Assembly (NCBI GenBank): GCA_041676645.1
Contig: JBAYRO010000106.1
Span: forward strand, 1-10,097
DNA length: 10,097 nt
DNA from: JAMLIN01 sp041676645
GTDB taxonomy: Bacteria > Pseudomonadota > Gammaproteobacteria > Burkholderiales > Burkholderiaceae_E
Direction of reading: 5' to 3'
In this document: in pieces, positions 1 through 6,829 of the stretch
How positions within the stretch are numbered: position 1 is the first letter of the stretch
How the letters are laid out: every line of letters starts with the position of its first letter
Translations under genes and position numbers: made by a program
The notes under the pieces: generated by a model
The model's input: only the letters and a program-made list of their open reading frames with translations
The model's database searches: none
What the model was told of the DNA's origin: nothing

Positions 1-552
1 CTCGATGAGCCGCGTGCGCGCACCCGGAAAGGCGGCGACCATCTCGCGCCAGTCGAGCAGTTCGTCACCCTTGGCCGCAACCAGGAAATAGCGCGACGGA
101 TCGGCGATGCCCGCCGGCGCCATGGCGGCGAATTCGTCGATGTAGCGGGCCTCGAAGACGAATGGCTCGTTGTCGTGGTACATGGTCTGCTCGCCGACAT
201 GGCCACGCAGGTCGCGAGCCGGATGCATCGCCGGATTGAGCAGCACCGCCCGACAGGCGCGGCGCTCTGCCACGCAGGTGGCGTAGAAGCCCCCGAGCGA
301 ACTGCCGATGAGGACGTCGTCCGGCCCAGGCGCGATCTCGCCCAGCACCAGCGCCAGCGCCGCGGCTGGTGAGGCCGGCAGTTGCGGGCAGACGAAGCGC
401 TCGCCCTGGCCCAGCTCCACGAGGCGCTCGCCGATCATGCGCGCCTTGAACGAAGCCGGCGAGGACCGGAAACCATGCAGGTAGACGATGCGCCCGACGC
501 TCCCGGAGCCGGAATCGCCAATGGCGCCGCCAGCGGTGCCGATCCCGCTCAT
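1..552 (-). CDS. yqiA: YqiA/YcfP-family alpha/beta-hydrolase (esterase), C-terminus cut by window edge
   Basis: The frame is open from the ATG at 552 to the window edge, giving 184 residues. The family is about 190-200 long, so only a short tail is missing. A Gly/Ser-rich N-terminal stretch (1-20) precedes the YLHGF motif (24-28), followed by SSP (30-32). The nucleophile elbow GSSLGG (83-88) puts the catalytic Ser at 85, LLNPA follows at 104-108, and KGDELLDW (161-168) supplies the likely acid Asp163. The expected catalytic His would lie beyond the edge. YqiA proteins are small cytoplasmic esterases with activity on short acyl or thioester substrates; the natural substrate is unclear. The ATG overlaps the mpl stop (ATGA), and a strong GGGGAGG lies 5 bases upstream, so it is co-transcribed and probably translationally coupled with mpl. 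Family assignment is firm; the in vivo role is not. Confidence 0.88.
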   Translation of the reverse strand, partial: MSGIGTAGGAIGDSGSGSVGRIVYLHGFRSSPASFKARMIGERLVELGQGERFVCPQLPASPAAALALVLGEIAPGPDDVLIGSSLGGFYATCVAERRACRAVLLNPAMHPARDLRGHVGEQTMYHDNEPFVFEARYIDEFAAMAPAGIADPSRYFLVAAKGDELLDWREMVAAFPGARTRLIE

Positions 553-1928
553 GCCGGCCTCCCCGATGCGCGCTGGCGCAGGGCGTCGAGGAGCCGGCCA
601 TGGATGCCCTGGAAGCCGCCATTGCTCATCACCAGGATCCGGTCCCCGGCAACGGCGGCGGCCACGATCGCGGCCACCAGCGCATCGATGTCGTCATGCA
701 CCGAAGCCCGGGCGCCGAGTTCGGCGAGCGCCTCGCCCGGCGACCAGTCGAGCGAACCGGCATAGCAGAAGCAGAGATCGGCGTCGGCGAGGCTGCCGGG
801 CAGCGCGGCGCGCATCACGCCCAGCTTCATCGTGTTCGAGCGCGGCTCGAGCACCGCCAGGATGCGCCCCGCACCGCCCATCCGGGCGCGCAGCCCGGCG
901 ATGGTGGTGGCGATCGCGGTCGGGTGGTGGGCGAAGTCGTCGATCACGATCACGCCGTCGACCTCGCCACGCGTCTCGAGCCGGCGCCGGATGCCGGGAA
1001 AGCTCGCCAGCGACTCGATCGCGAGCGCCGGATCGACGCCGGCATGGCGCGCTGCCGCGAGCACCGCCAGCGCGTTGGCGCGGTTGTGCTCGCCGGCGGC
1101 CGCGAGGCGGGCGCGCCCGAGGCGCCGCCCTTCGAAATGCACATCGAAGCCGCTGGCATCGGGCTCCTCAACGAGATCGATCACCTGCCACTGACCGCCG
1201 GCGCCCGTGGTTTCGAGCGCGCTCCACAGCCCGCGCTCGAGTACCCGGTCGAGCGCCGGCGAATCGGCAGGGCGGATGATCAGGCCGCTGCCCGGCACGG
1301 TGCGCACGAGATGGTGGAACTGGGTTTCGATCGCCGCCAGGTCCGGGAAGATGTCGGCATGGTCGAACTCGAGATTGTTCAGCACCACGGTGCGGGGCCG
1401 GTAATGAACGAACTTGGATCGCTTGTCGAAGAACGCGGTGTCGTACTCGTCGGCCTCGATCACGAAATGCTCGCCCTCGCCCAGGCGGGCGGAGACGGGG
1501 AAGCCGATGGGGACGCCGCCGATCAGGAAGCCCGGCGCGAGCCCGGCGCGATCGAGCACCCAGGCCAGCATCGAGGCGGCCGTCGTCTTGCCGTGCGTGC
1601 CCGCGAGCGCGAGCACCCAGCGCCCGGCGAGCACCTGCTCGGCCAGCCACTGCGGACCCGAGATATAGCGCCCGCCCGCCTCCAGGATCGCCTCCATGAG
1701 CGGATTGCCGCGCGACACCACGTTGCCGATCACCCACAGGTCGGGACGCAGGGCCAGCTGGTCGGCGCCATAGCCTTCGATCAGGTCGATGCCGAGCGAG
1801 CGCAACTGATCGCTCATCGGCGGATAGACGTTCGCATCGCAACCGGTGACGCGGTGGCCCGCCTGGCGGGCGATCGCTGCGACGCCGCCCATGAAGGTTC
1901 CACAGATGCCGAGGATATGGATATGCAT
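549..1928 (-). CDS. mpl: UDP-N-acetylmuramate:L-alanyl-gamma-D-glutamyl-meso-diaminopimelate ligase (Mpl)
   Basis: This cytoplasmic ATP-dependent ligase reattaches recycled murein tripeptide to UDP-MurNAc, returning turnover products to peptidoglycan synthesis. The 459 residues match the usual family length. The N-terminal nucleotide-binding segment opens with HILGICGTFMGG (4-15). The Mur-ligase ATP loop GTHGKTT is at 110-116, EADEYD at 158-163, and LNNLEFDHADIFPD at 183-196. The C-terminal domain has DDFAHHPTAI (330-339) and EPRSNTMK (361-368), the latter distinguishing Mpl from MurC. All expected motifs are present. The start is the ATG at 1928, where the family's N-terminal motif begins; no good Shine-Dalgarno sequence precedes it. 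It is transcribed divergently from the gene at 2014 and ends in an ATGA overlap with the esterase gene. Confidence 0.96.
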   Translation of the reverse strand: MHIHILGICGTFMGGVAAIARQAGHRVTGCDANVYPPMSDQLRSLGIDLIEGYGADQLALRPDLWVIGNVVSRGNPLMEAILEAGGRYISGPQWLAEQVLAGRWVLALAGTHGKTTAASMLAWVLDRAGLAPGFLIGGVPIGFPVSARLGEGEHFVIEADEYDTAFFDKRSKFVHYRPRTVVLNNLEFDHADIFPDLAAIETQFHHLVRTVPGSGLIIRPADSPALDRVLERGLWSALETTGAGGQWQVIDLVEEPDASGFDVHFEGRRLGRARLAAAGEHNRANALAVLAAARHAGVDPALAIESLASFPGIRRRLETRGEVDGVIVIDDFAHHPTAIATTIAGLRARMGGAGRILAVLEPRSNTMKLGVMRAALPGSLADADLCFCYAGSLDWSPGEALAELGARASVHDDIDALVAAIVAAAVAGDRILVMSNGGFQGIHGRLLDALRQRASGRPA

Positions 1929-1975
1929 GGAGGCTCGCTGCGTGGGGGCTCGCCGGGACGCCGGACAGGGTCCGG

Positions 1976-1992
1976 TAGAATCGGGGATTCTA
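1976..1992. promoter_or_regulatory. Divergent promoter region with TAGAATC-GGG-GATTCTA inverted repeat
   Basis: A perfect 7-bp inverted repeat with a GGG spacer lies in the 85-base gap between the divergent starts at 1928 and 2014. It places TAGAAT, a 5/6 match to the sigma-70 -10 hexamer, on the plus strand (1976-1981) and on the minus strand (1992-1987). Neither has a convincing -35 at 16-18 bp. On the plus strand the start site would be near 1988, about 26 bases before the ATG. The symmetry could instead be a repressor site. The assignment is inferred from sequence only. Confidence 0.4.
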
Positions 1993-2013
1993 ACGGAGCA
2001 CTCCTCCCGCCCG

Positions 2014-2640
2014 ATGCCCGTGACAAGTTCCTCCGAATCGATCCGGCGCGAGATCGCCGGACTTGCCGCCCGCCTGGTGGCCGATGGTGGGCTCGACTAC
2101 GGCGCCGCCAAGCGCAAGGCCGCCCGCGAGATCACCGGCCGCAATCGCCCGCCCGTCGCGGCGCTACCCGACAACGATGCCATCGACGACGCACTGGCCG
2201 AGCACTTCGCCCTGTTCGACGAAGAGCACGATGCGCGGGTGCTGCGCCGGCGCGAAGTCGCCGCCTCGCTGATGCAGTGGCTCGAGCCCTTCGATCCCTA
2301 CCTGACCGGCGCGGTATGGAAGGGCATCGTCGCCGAGCATGCGCCGATCCACCTCCAGGTCTTCCACGACAATTCGAAGGAAATCGGAATCGCCCTGCTC
2401 GACCACCAGGTCCGCTTCGAGACCACCACCATGGCCCACCTGCGCGACGCCTCCGAGGTCGAGACCTTCGCCTTCTACTGGCAGGACGAACCCGTGCTGC
2501 TGTCGCTGTACGCCCGCGACGACCTCCGGGGAGCGCTGCGCCCGAGCGGGGCGCGGGGCGCCGAGCGCGGCAACCTGCGGGCCTTGCGCGAGCGCATTGC
2601 GCAGGGCGAGGATCCCGCGGCCGGGAGGTCGTCATCATGA
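2014..2640 (+). CDS. Conserved-looking protein of unknown function upstream of tlpA-like gene
   Basis: The predicted protein has 208 residues, is soluble, and has no signal peptide or membrane segment. I do not recognise a named family. The N-terminal part is helical and charged (1-90). A more hydrophobic core follows: PYLTGAVWKG (95-104), then IHLQVF (112-117), IGIALLDHQVRFE (124-136), and TFAFYWQDEPVLLSLYAR (151-168). The C-terminus (170-208) is Arg/Gly-rich and probably disordered. The TGAV...IHLQ spacing loosely recalls the hG[GS]...Dh[DE]h pattern of minimal nucleotidyltransferases, but the acidic catalytic residues are absent, so this is only a fold hypothesis. The ATG at 2014 is chosen because similarity-like content begins there; the only GGAG is about 15 bases upstream, too far to be decisive. 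Its stop overlaps the next start (ATGA), so the two genes form one transcription unit. Confidence 0.82.
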   Translation: MPVTSSSESIRREIAGLAARLVADGGLDYGAAKRKAAREITGRNRPPVAALPDNDAIDDALAEHFALFDEEHDARVLRRREVAASLMQWLEPFDPYLTGAVWKGIVAEHAPIHLQVFHDNSKEIGIALLDHQVRFETTTMAHLRDASEVETFAFYWQDEPVLLSLYARDDLRGALRPSGARGAERGNLRALRERIAQGEDPAAGRSSS

Positions 2641-3185
2641 GTACCCGCGGGCGCCGGATCGCACTGGGCGCAGGGGCGGGCATCGCCGCTGCGGCAGCCG
2701 GCCTCTGGCTCGGGATCGACCGCTTCGGCGGCGGGAATGCCGACGACCGCGATCCCACCGTCGAAGCGATGTTCAGGCTCAGCCTGCCCGATGTCTCGGG
2801 CCAGACCATCGCCTTCGACGAGTTTCGCGGGCGGACCGTCGTGTTCAATTTCTGGGCAACCTGGTGCGCGCCTTGCATCGACGAGATGCCGGAACTCTCC
2901 GCGATGCAGACCGACATGGGCGAACGCGGTGTGCAAGTACTCGGCATCGGCATCGATTCGGACGTCAACATCCGCCGATTTGCCGAGAAATACCCGATGA
3001 GCTACCCTTTGCTGGTTGCCACTGGCGACGCGCTCGAATGGATGCGCGCCCTGGGCAACACGCAAGGCGGCCTGCCATTCACGGTCGTGGTCGACCCGGC
3101 GGGCACGGTCCGTACCCGGATCCTGGGCCGGTTCAGCGAACCGGCCCTGCGCGGGGTGATCGAAGCCGCCAGCGCGCAAACCTGA
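2637..3185 (+). CDS. TlpA/ResA-like membrane-anchored thiol-disulfide oxidoreductase
   Basis: The protein has 182 residues. A short basic N-terminus (RGRR, 4-7) leads into one Ala/Gly-rich hydrophobic segment (8-26), which acts as signal anchor or signal peptide. There is no lipobox Cys. The thioredoxin domain starts near residue 42: FRLSLPDVSGQTI (47-59), the active site WCAPC (76-80), and the cis-proline motif GGLPFTV (145-151). This layout is that of periplasmic TlpA/ResA/CcmG-type reductases, which keep exported or cytochrome-c thiols reduced; which client it serves cannot be read here. The ATG overlaps the previous stop, and GGGAGGT lies 7 bases upstream at 2623-2629, so the start is well supported. 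No terminator follows before the AT-rich gap at 3186-3324. Confidence 0.93.
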   Translation: MSTRGRRIALGAGAGIAAAAAGLWLGIDRFGGGNADDRDPTVEAMFRLSLPDVSGQTIAFDEFRGRTVVFNFWATWCAPCIDEMPELSAMQTDMGERGVQVLGIGIDSDVNIRRFAEKYPMSYPLLVATGDALEWMRALGNTQGGLPFTVVVDPAGTVRTRILGRFSEPALRGVIEAASAQT

Positions 3186-3242
3186 GCCGCGCGCCTCGCA
3201 AGTCCGGCACGGACGAAGCGTATTCGCAACAAAATCTGTTAT

Positions 3243-3274
3243 TTGTCGCAATTATCTGGACATCTTCGTCTAAT
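3243..3274 (+). promoter_or_regulatory. Candidate promoter for the aroQ-acc operon
   Basis: The 139-base gap before aroQ contains a markedly AT-rich block; 31 of the 80 bases at 3221-3300 are G or C by my count, in an otherwise GC-rich window. TCTAAT at 3269-3274 matches the -10 consensus at 5 of 6 positions. TTGTCG at 3243-3248 is a 4/6 match to a -35, but the 20-base spacing is long. Transcription would start near 3281, leaving a leader of about 45 bases. The AT-richness and position are direct observations; promoter function is inferred. Confidence 0.4.
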
Positions 3275-3279
3275 TGCGA
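3246..3279. repeat. 9-bp perfect inverted repeat TCGCAATTA-N16-TAATTGCGA upstream of aroQ
   Basis: The arms are 3246-3254 and 3271-3279. They match perfectly and their centres are 25 bases apart. The right arm overlaps the candidate -10 hexamer, and the left arm overlaps the candidate -35. A partial third copy, TCGCAA, is at 3224-3229, and a direct repeat CAAAATC occurs at 3230-3236 and 3281-3287. There is no U-tract, so this is not a terminator for the gene ending at 3185. It reads best as an operator for a dimeric or tetrameric regulator. Confidence 0.55.
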
Positions 3280-3324
3280 GCAAAATCGCCCATCTTCACA
3301 AATCCGGCACCTCCGCCGAAACTC

Positions 3325-3804
3325 ATGTCGAAGCCGATCTGGGCGATCCACGGGCCGAACCTCAACCTCCTGGGCAGCCGCGAACCCGAAATCTACGGGC
3401 GCACCACCCTGGCCGAAATCGATCGCGGACTGGCCCGCCATGCGGCCGGCCGCGGCCATCCGTTCGCCTCGTTCCAGTCCAACCATGAAGGCGCCATCGT
3501 CGACCGGATCCACGCCGCCGGCCAGTCCGGCGTCGGCTACATCCTCATCAATCCGGGCGCCTTCACCCATACCAGCGTCGCGATCCGCGACGCGTTCGCC
3601 GCTGTCGCGGTGCCCTTCGTCGAGATCCACATCTCGAACGTCCACCGGCGTGAATCCTTCCGGCGCAGGTCCTACCTCTCGGACCTGGCCGAAGGCGTGA
3701 TTACCGGGCTCGGAACGCAGGGCTACCGGCTCGCGCTCGAATTCGCCATCGACCGGCTCGAAGGCGTCGACTGGCCGGGCGCGGCGGGCCTCGAGCAGGC
3801 CTGA
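3325..3804 (+). CDS. aroQ: Type II 3-dehydroquinate dehydratase
   Basis: AroQ catalyses dehydration of 3-dehydroquinate to 3-dehydroshikimate, the third step of the cytoplasmic shikimate pathway. The 159-residue protein is slightly longer than the usual 145-150 because of a C-terminal tail. Family motifs run in order: HGPNLNLLGSREPEIYG (9-25) with catalytic Arg19 and Tyr24 on the flexible lid, SNHEG (52-56), NPGAFTHTSVAIRDA (76-90), and EIHISNVHRRE (100-110) with His102 and the substrate-binding Arg. The family N-terminus fits the ATG at 3325. An in-frame ATG at 3274 would add 17 residues unlike the family and lies within the promoter-like region. No clear Shine-Dalgarno sequence precedes 3325. 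A 107-base gap separates it from accB; co-transcription with the acc genes is likely but not shown. Confidence 0.96.
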   Translation: MSKPIWAIHGPNLNLLGSREPEIYGRTTLAEIDRGLARHAAGRGHPFASFQSNHEGAIVDRIHAAGQSGVGYILINPGAFTHTSVAIRDAFAAVAVPFVEIHISNVHRRESFRRRSYLSDLAEGVITGLGTQGYRLALEFAIDRLEGVDWPGAAGLEQA

Positions 3805-3911
3805 ACCGTGACGATGGCGACATCCGGCGCGACGGCACCGGCATCCGGATACCAACACGAAAACAACACGCGGGCGGCAGGCGCGCGGAAGCAAGCAATG
3901 GAGCAAACCCG

Positions 3912-4397
3912 ATGGACCTCAGGAAGCTGAAAACACTGATCGATCTCGTTGCCGAGTCGAACATCTCGGAACTGGAGATCACGGAGGGCGACGGCCAGGT
4001 GCGGATCGTCAAGGCGCCGCCGCCGGCGCCCGCGCCGATCAACTACCACGGTATGCCGGCGCCGATGATGGCGCCGCCACCGGCCATGCCGGCGCCGGCC
4101 GCCCCGGCCCCCGCCGCAAGCCCCGCCGCAGCCGCCAGCCCGGCGGCGCCGGCCATTCCCGAAGGCCATCCGGTGCTCTCGCCAATGGTGGGCACCTTCT
4201 ACCGGGCACCGCAGCCCGGCGCCGAGCCTTTCGTCCAGGTCGGCGACACCGTCGCCGAGGGCGACACCCTGTGCATCATCGAGGCGATGAAGCTGCTCAA
4301 CGAGATCGAAGCCGACAAGTCCGGCCGGGTCAAGGCGGTGCTGGTCGAGAACGGCCAGCCGGTAGAGTTCGGCCAACCGCTGTTCGTCATCGAATGA
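3912..4397 (+). CDS. accB: Biotin carboxyl carrier protein of acetyl-CoA carboxylase (BCCP)
   Basis: BCCP carries the biotin that is carboxylated by AccC and hands CO2 to the AccAD carboxyltransferase, making malonyl-CoA for fatty acid synthesis. The protein has 161 residues. An N-terminal region (1-34) is followed by a Pro/Ala/Met-rich flexible linker (about 36-82). The biotinyl domain carries the 'thumb'-containing stretch starting GHPVLSPMVGTFYRAP (85-100). The biotin acceptor motif EAMK is at 124-127, with Lys127 modified by BirA. GGAG at 3900-3903, 8 bases upstream, supports the ATG at 3912. The preceding 107 bases hold no recognisable terminator or strong promoter, only a short ATCCGGAT palindrome at 3843-3850. 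Confidence 0.97.
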   Translation: MDLRKLKTLIDLVAESNISELEITEGDGQVRIVKAPPPAPAPINYHGMPAPMMAPPPAMPAPAAPAPAASPAAAASPAAPAIPEGHPVLSPMVGTFYRAPQPGAEPFVQVGDTVAEGDTLCIIEAMKLLNEIEADKSGRVKAVLVENGQPVEFGQPLFVIE

Positions 4398-4452
4398 GGC
4401 CCCTGGCCGCGGCGCCGGGCGCCATCAGCGGTCCAGTCCGCAGGAAACCCTG

Positions 4453-5799
4453 ATGTTCGAAAAAATCCTCATCGCCAACCGTGGCGAAATCGCCCTGCGC
4501 GTGCAGCGCGCCTGCCGCGAGCTGGGCATCAAGACGGTCGTCGTCCATTCGCAGGCCGACACCGAGGCGAAGTACGTCAAGCTCGCCGATGAATCGGTCT
4601 GCATCGGGCCGCCGCCTTCGCGCGACAGCTACCTGCATGTCCCGGCGATCATCAGCGCGGCCGAAGTCACCGACGCCGAGGCGATCCATCCCGGCTACGG
4701 CTTCCTGGCCGAGAACGCCGATTTCGCCGAGCGGGTCGAAAAGAGCGGCTTCGTGTTCATCGGCCCACGCCCCGACACGATCCGCCTGATGGGCGACAAG
4801 GTCTCGGCCAAGGATGCGATGAAGGCCGCCGGCGTTCCCTGCGTCCCGGGCTCGGACGGCGCGCTCGACGAGGACCCGGCCGAGATCACCCGGATCGCCC
4901 GCGAGATCGGCTTCCCGGTGATCATCAAGGCCTCGGGCGGCGGTGGCGGGCGCGGCATGCGGGTGGTCCACACCGAAGCCGCCCTGCACAACGCGGTGTC
5001 GATGACGCGCGCCGAGGCGAAGGCCGCCTTCGACAATCCGGCCGTCTACATGGAGAAGTATCTCGAGAACCCGCGACACATCGAGATCCAGGTCCTCGCC
5101 GATGAATTCGGCGGCGCGATCTACCTCGGCGAGCGCGATTGCTCGATGCAGCGCCGGCACCAGAAGATCATCGAGGAGGCGCCCGCGCCCGGCATTCCCC
5201 GTCGCCTGATCGAGCGCATCGGCAACCGCTGCGCGGAAGCCTGTCGCAGCATCGGCTATCGCGGGGCGGGCACCTTCGAGTTCCTCTACGAGGACGGCGA
5301 GTTCTACTTCATCGAGATGAACACCCGCATCCAGGTCGAGCACCCGGTGACCGAGCTGATCACCGGCATCGACCTGGTGCAGGAACAGATCCGCATCGCC
5401 GCCGGCGAGAAACTGTCGCGGCGCCAGCGCGATGTCGTCCTGCGCGGCCACGCGATCGAATGCCGCATCAATGCCGAGGATCCCTACCGCTTCGTGCCCT
5501 CGCCGGGGCGGATCACCGGCTGGCATCCGCCCGGCGGGCCCGGCATCCGCGTCGACAGCCATGCCTACACCGGCTATTTCGTACCGCCGCACTACGACTC
5601 GATGATCGGCAAGGTGCTCACCTACGGCGACACCCGCGACCAGGCGCTGCGGCGGATGCGCATCGCGCTTTCGGAGATGGCGGTCGAGGGCATCCAGACC
5701 AATCTCGCGCTGCATCGCGAACTCATGGTCGACACCAACTTCATCGCCGGTGGCACCTCGATCCACTACCTCGAGAAGAAGCTCGCCGGCCTGCAATGA
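4453..5799 (+). CDS. accC: Acetyl-CoA carboxylase, biotin carboxylase subunit
   Basis: AccC uses ATP and bicarbonate to carboxylate biotin on AccB. Its 448 residues align without gaps to the E. coli numbering I know: Lys116, Lys159, the glycine-rich ATP loop GGGGG (162-166), His209, Lys238, Glu276, Glu288, Asn290, Arg292, Gln294, Val295, Glu296 and Arg338 are all in place, so the enzyme should be active. The N-terminus MFEKILIANRGEIA is canonical, and CAGGAAA (4440-4446) lies 6 bases upstream. The 55-base gap after accB contains a small hairpin (GGCGC-CGG-GCGCC, 4411-4423) with no U-tract, which could modulate accC relative to accB. The stop overlaps the prmA start (ATGA). Confidence 0.98.
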   Translation: MFEKILIANRGEIALRVQRACRELGIKTVVVHSQADTEAKYVKLADESVCIGPPPSRDSYLHVPAIISAAEVTDAEAIHPGYGFLAENADFAERVEKSGFVFIGPRPDTIRLMGDKVSAKDAMKAAGVPCVPGSDGALDEDPAEITRIAREIGFPVIIKASGGGGGRGMRVVHTEAALHNAVSMTRAEAKAAFDNPAVYMEKYLENPRHIEIQVLADEFGGAIYLGERDCSMQRRHQKIIEEAPAPGIPRRLIERIGNRCAEACRSIGYRGAGTFEFLYEDGEFYFIEMNTRIQVEHPVTELITGIDLVQEQIRIAAGEKLSRRQRDVVLRGHAIECRINAEDPYRFVPSPGRITGWHPPGGPGIRVDSHAYTGYFVPPHYDSMIGKVLTYGDTRDQALRRMRIALSEMAVEGIQTNLALHRELMVDTNFIAGGTSIHYLEKKLAGLQ

Positions 5800-6710
5800 A
5801 CGGCAGCTGGATCGAACTCGAGTTCATCGTCGACGGCGAGCGGGTCGACGCCTGGAGCGACGCCTTGCTCGCCGCCGGCGCCCTGTCGGTGCAGGTCGAG
5901 GATGCCGACGCCGACGGCGAGTCCGAGCAGCCGATCTTCGGCGAACCCGGCGAACCCCCACCGGCGCCGGGCTGGCAACGATCGCGGCTGCTGGCGATGT
6001 TCGAGGGCGACCCGCAGGATCCGCTCGCGGCGGTGGCCCTGCTCGCGCAGGCCGCGGACATCGCCGGCGAAGCCGTACCGCCGAGCAGCCGTCGCCGGGT
6101 CGTCGCCGAACGCGACTGGGTGGGCGAGACGCAGGCGCAGTTCGCCCCGATCGAGATCGGTCCGCGACTGCGGATATCGCCGAGCTGGCATCGGGTCGCC
6201 GAATCCGACCGTGAGCGCACCATCGTGCTCGATCCCGGCCTTGCCTTCGGCACCGGCAGCCACCCGACCACGCGCATGTGCCTGCGCTGGCTCGAACGCG
6301 CGCTGCCGTCCGGCGTGCGGGTGATCGACTACGGCTGTGGCTCGGGGATTCTCGCGATCGCCGCCGCGCGGCTCGGTGCGCGCGAAGTAGTCGCGATCGA
6401 CATCGACGAGCAGGCCCTGGCGAGCACGGCCGACAATGCCGCCGCCAACCAGGTCGCGATCGAGGTCCGCAGCAGTCGCGACCCGGCGCCGGCACCGGCC
6501 GACATCGTGCTCGCCAACATCCTCGCGAACCCGCTCAAGCTGCTTGCCCCGATGCTCGAGGGCCTGCTCCGGCCCGGCGGCACGATCCTGCTCGCCGGCC
6601 TGCTCGAGCGGCAGGTCGACGAGGTCGCGGCATGCTATGCCCGATGCCACATCGAGGTGGACCAGGTCGACGAAGGCTGGGCTTGCCTGCGGGGTACCCG
6701 GCAGGCATGA
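5796..6710 (+). CDS. prmA: Ribosomal protein L11 methyltransferase
   Basis: PrmA is a cytoplasmic SAM-dependent enzyme that trimethylates ribosomal protein L11. The 304 residues begin with the L11-recognition domain (WIELEF, 5-10; to about 100). The linker motif ERDWVGETQAQFAPIEIG (105-122) follows, then the Rossmann methyltransferase domain with DPGLAFGTGSHPTTR (146-160), SAM motif I VIDYGCGSG (176-184), the acidic SAM-ribose strand VVAIDID (198-204), and the substrate loop NILANPL (241-247). The ATG at 5796 overlaps the accC stop (ATGA), so translation is probably coupled, although the two functions are unrelated. The upstream GAAGAAG is only a weak ribosome-binding site. The C-terminus (DEGWACLRGTRQA) is where the family normally ends, so no frameshift is indicated despite the open frame that begins at its stop. 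Confidence 0.96.
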   Translation: MNGSWIELEFIVDGERVDAWSDALLAAGALSVQVEDADADGESEQPIFGEPGEPPPAPGWQRSRLLAMFEGDPQDPLAAVALLAQAADIAGEAVPPSSRRRVVAERDWVGETQAQFAPIEIGPRLRISPSWHRVAESDRERTIVLDPGLAFGTGSHPTTRMCLRWLERALPSGVRVIDYGCGSGILAIAAARLGAREVVAIDIDEQALASTADNAAANQVAIEVRSSRDPAPAPADIVLANILANPLKLLAPMLEGLLRPGGTILLAGLLERQVDEVAACYARCHIEVDQVDEGWACLRGTRQA

Positions 6711-6814
6711 TCGAGGCGCATCGCGACGCGGAGCATCGTTACGTTCTACGCCTCGAGCGGCGCCGCCGCGGCGCCGGCTCGGACGCTCCCAGCCCGTTCG
6801 CGGATTCCCACTGA
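6707..6814 (+). CDS. Possible 35-residue small ORF coupled to prmA (doubtful)
   Basis: An ATG overlaps the prmA stop codon (ATGA at 6707-6710) and opens a 35-codon frame that ends 15 bases before the next gene. The peptide starts MIEAHRDAEHRYVLRLERRR and continues Gly/Ala/Ser/Pro-rich. It has no membrane segment and no family I recognise. Third codon positions are mostly G or C, but so is all local DNA. Much of the frame lies over a strong hairpin, which explains the base composition at least as well as coding does. It is listed because the stop-start overlap is the same coupling device used at four other junctions in this window. Confidence 0.25.
   Translation: MIEAHRDAEHRYVLRLERRRRGAGSDAPSPFADSH
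6754..6781 (+). other. Strong GC hairpin in the prmA–zinc-ribbon gene spacer
   Basis: CGAGC (6754-6758) plus GGCGCC (6759-6764) pair with GGCGCC (6770-6775) and GCTCG (6777-6781), with a single bulged G at 6776 and a 5-base loop. That gives 11 base pairs, nearly all G-C. No U-tract follows, so intrinsic termination is unlikely. An RNA-processing, attenuation or mRNA 3'-end-protecting role is possible. It is the only strong structure I see in the 119-base spacer. Confidence 0.5.
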
Positions 6815-6829
6815 CAAGAACCACCAGCC

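Noticed and set aside
65..622. 185-codon minus-strand frame overlapping the esterase and the end of mpl
   Set aside because: Its Arg-rich translation is a frame shadow. The esterase frame from 552 shows catalytic motifs and a strong ribosome-binding site.
600..3185. Plus-strand 861-codon open frame spanning mpl antisense, the unknown gene and the thioredoxin gene
   Set aside because: Only its last 182 codons (from 2637) match a protein family. The rest is antisense to mpl or out of frame with the unknown gene and reflects GC-rich codon bias.
3274..3324. Longer aroQ start at 3274
   Set aside because: It would add 17 residues not typical of the family and place the start inside the promoter-like AT-rich region.
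4041..4160. Repetitive GC-rich stretch in accB considered as a mobile or tandem repeat
   Set aside because: It encodes the normal Pro/Ala-rich BCCP linker with irregular units; no terminal repeats or duplicated target site are visible.
4387..5796. 469-codon minus-strand frame opposite accC
   Set aside because: It mirrors accC codon by codon, its Asp/Val/Ala-rich translation has no family pattern, and accC is unambiguous.
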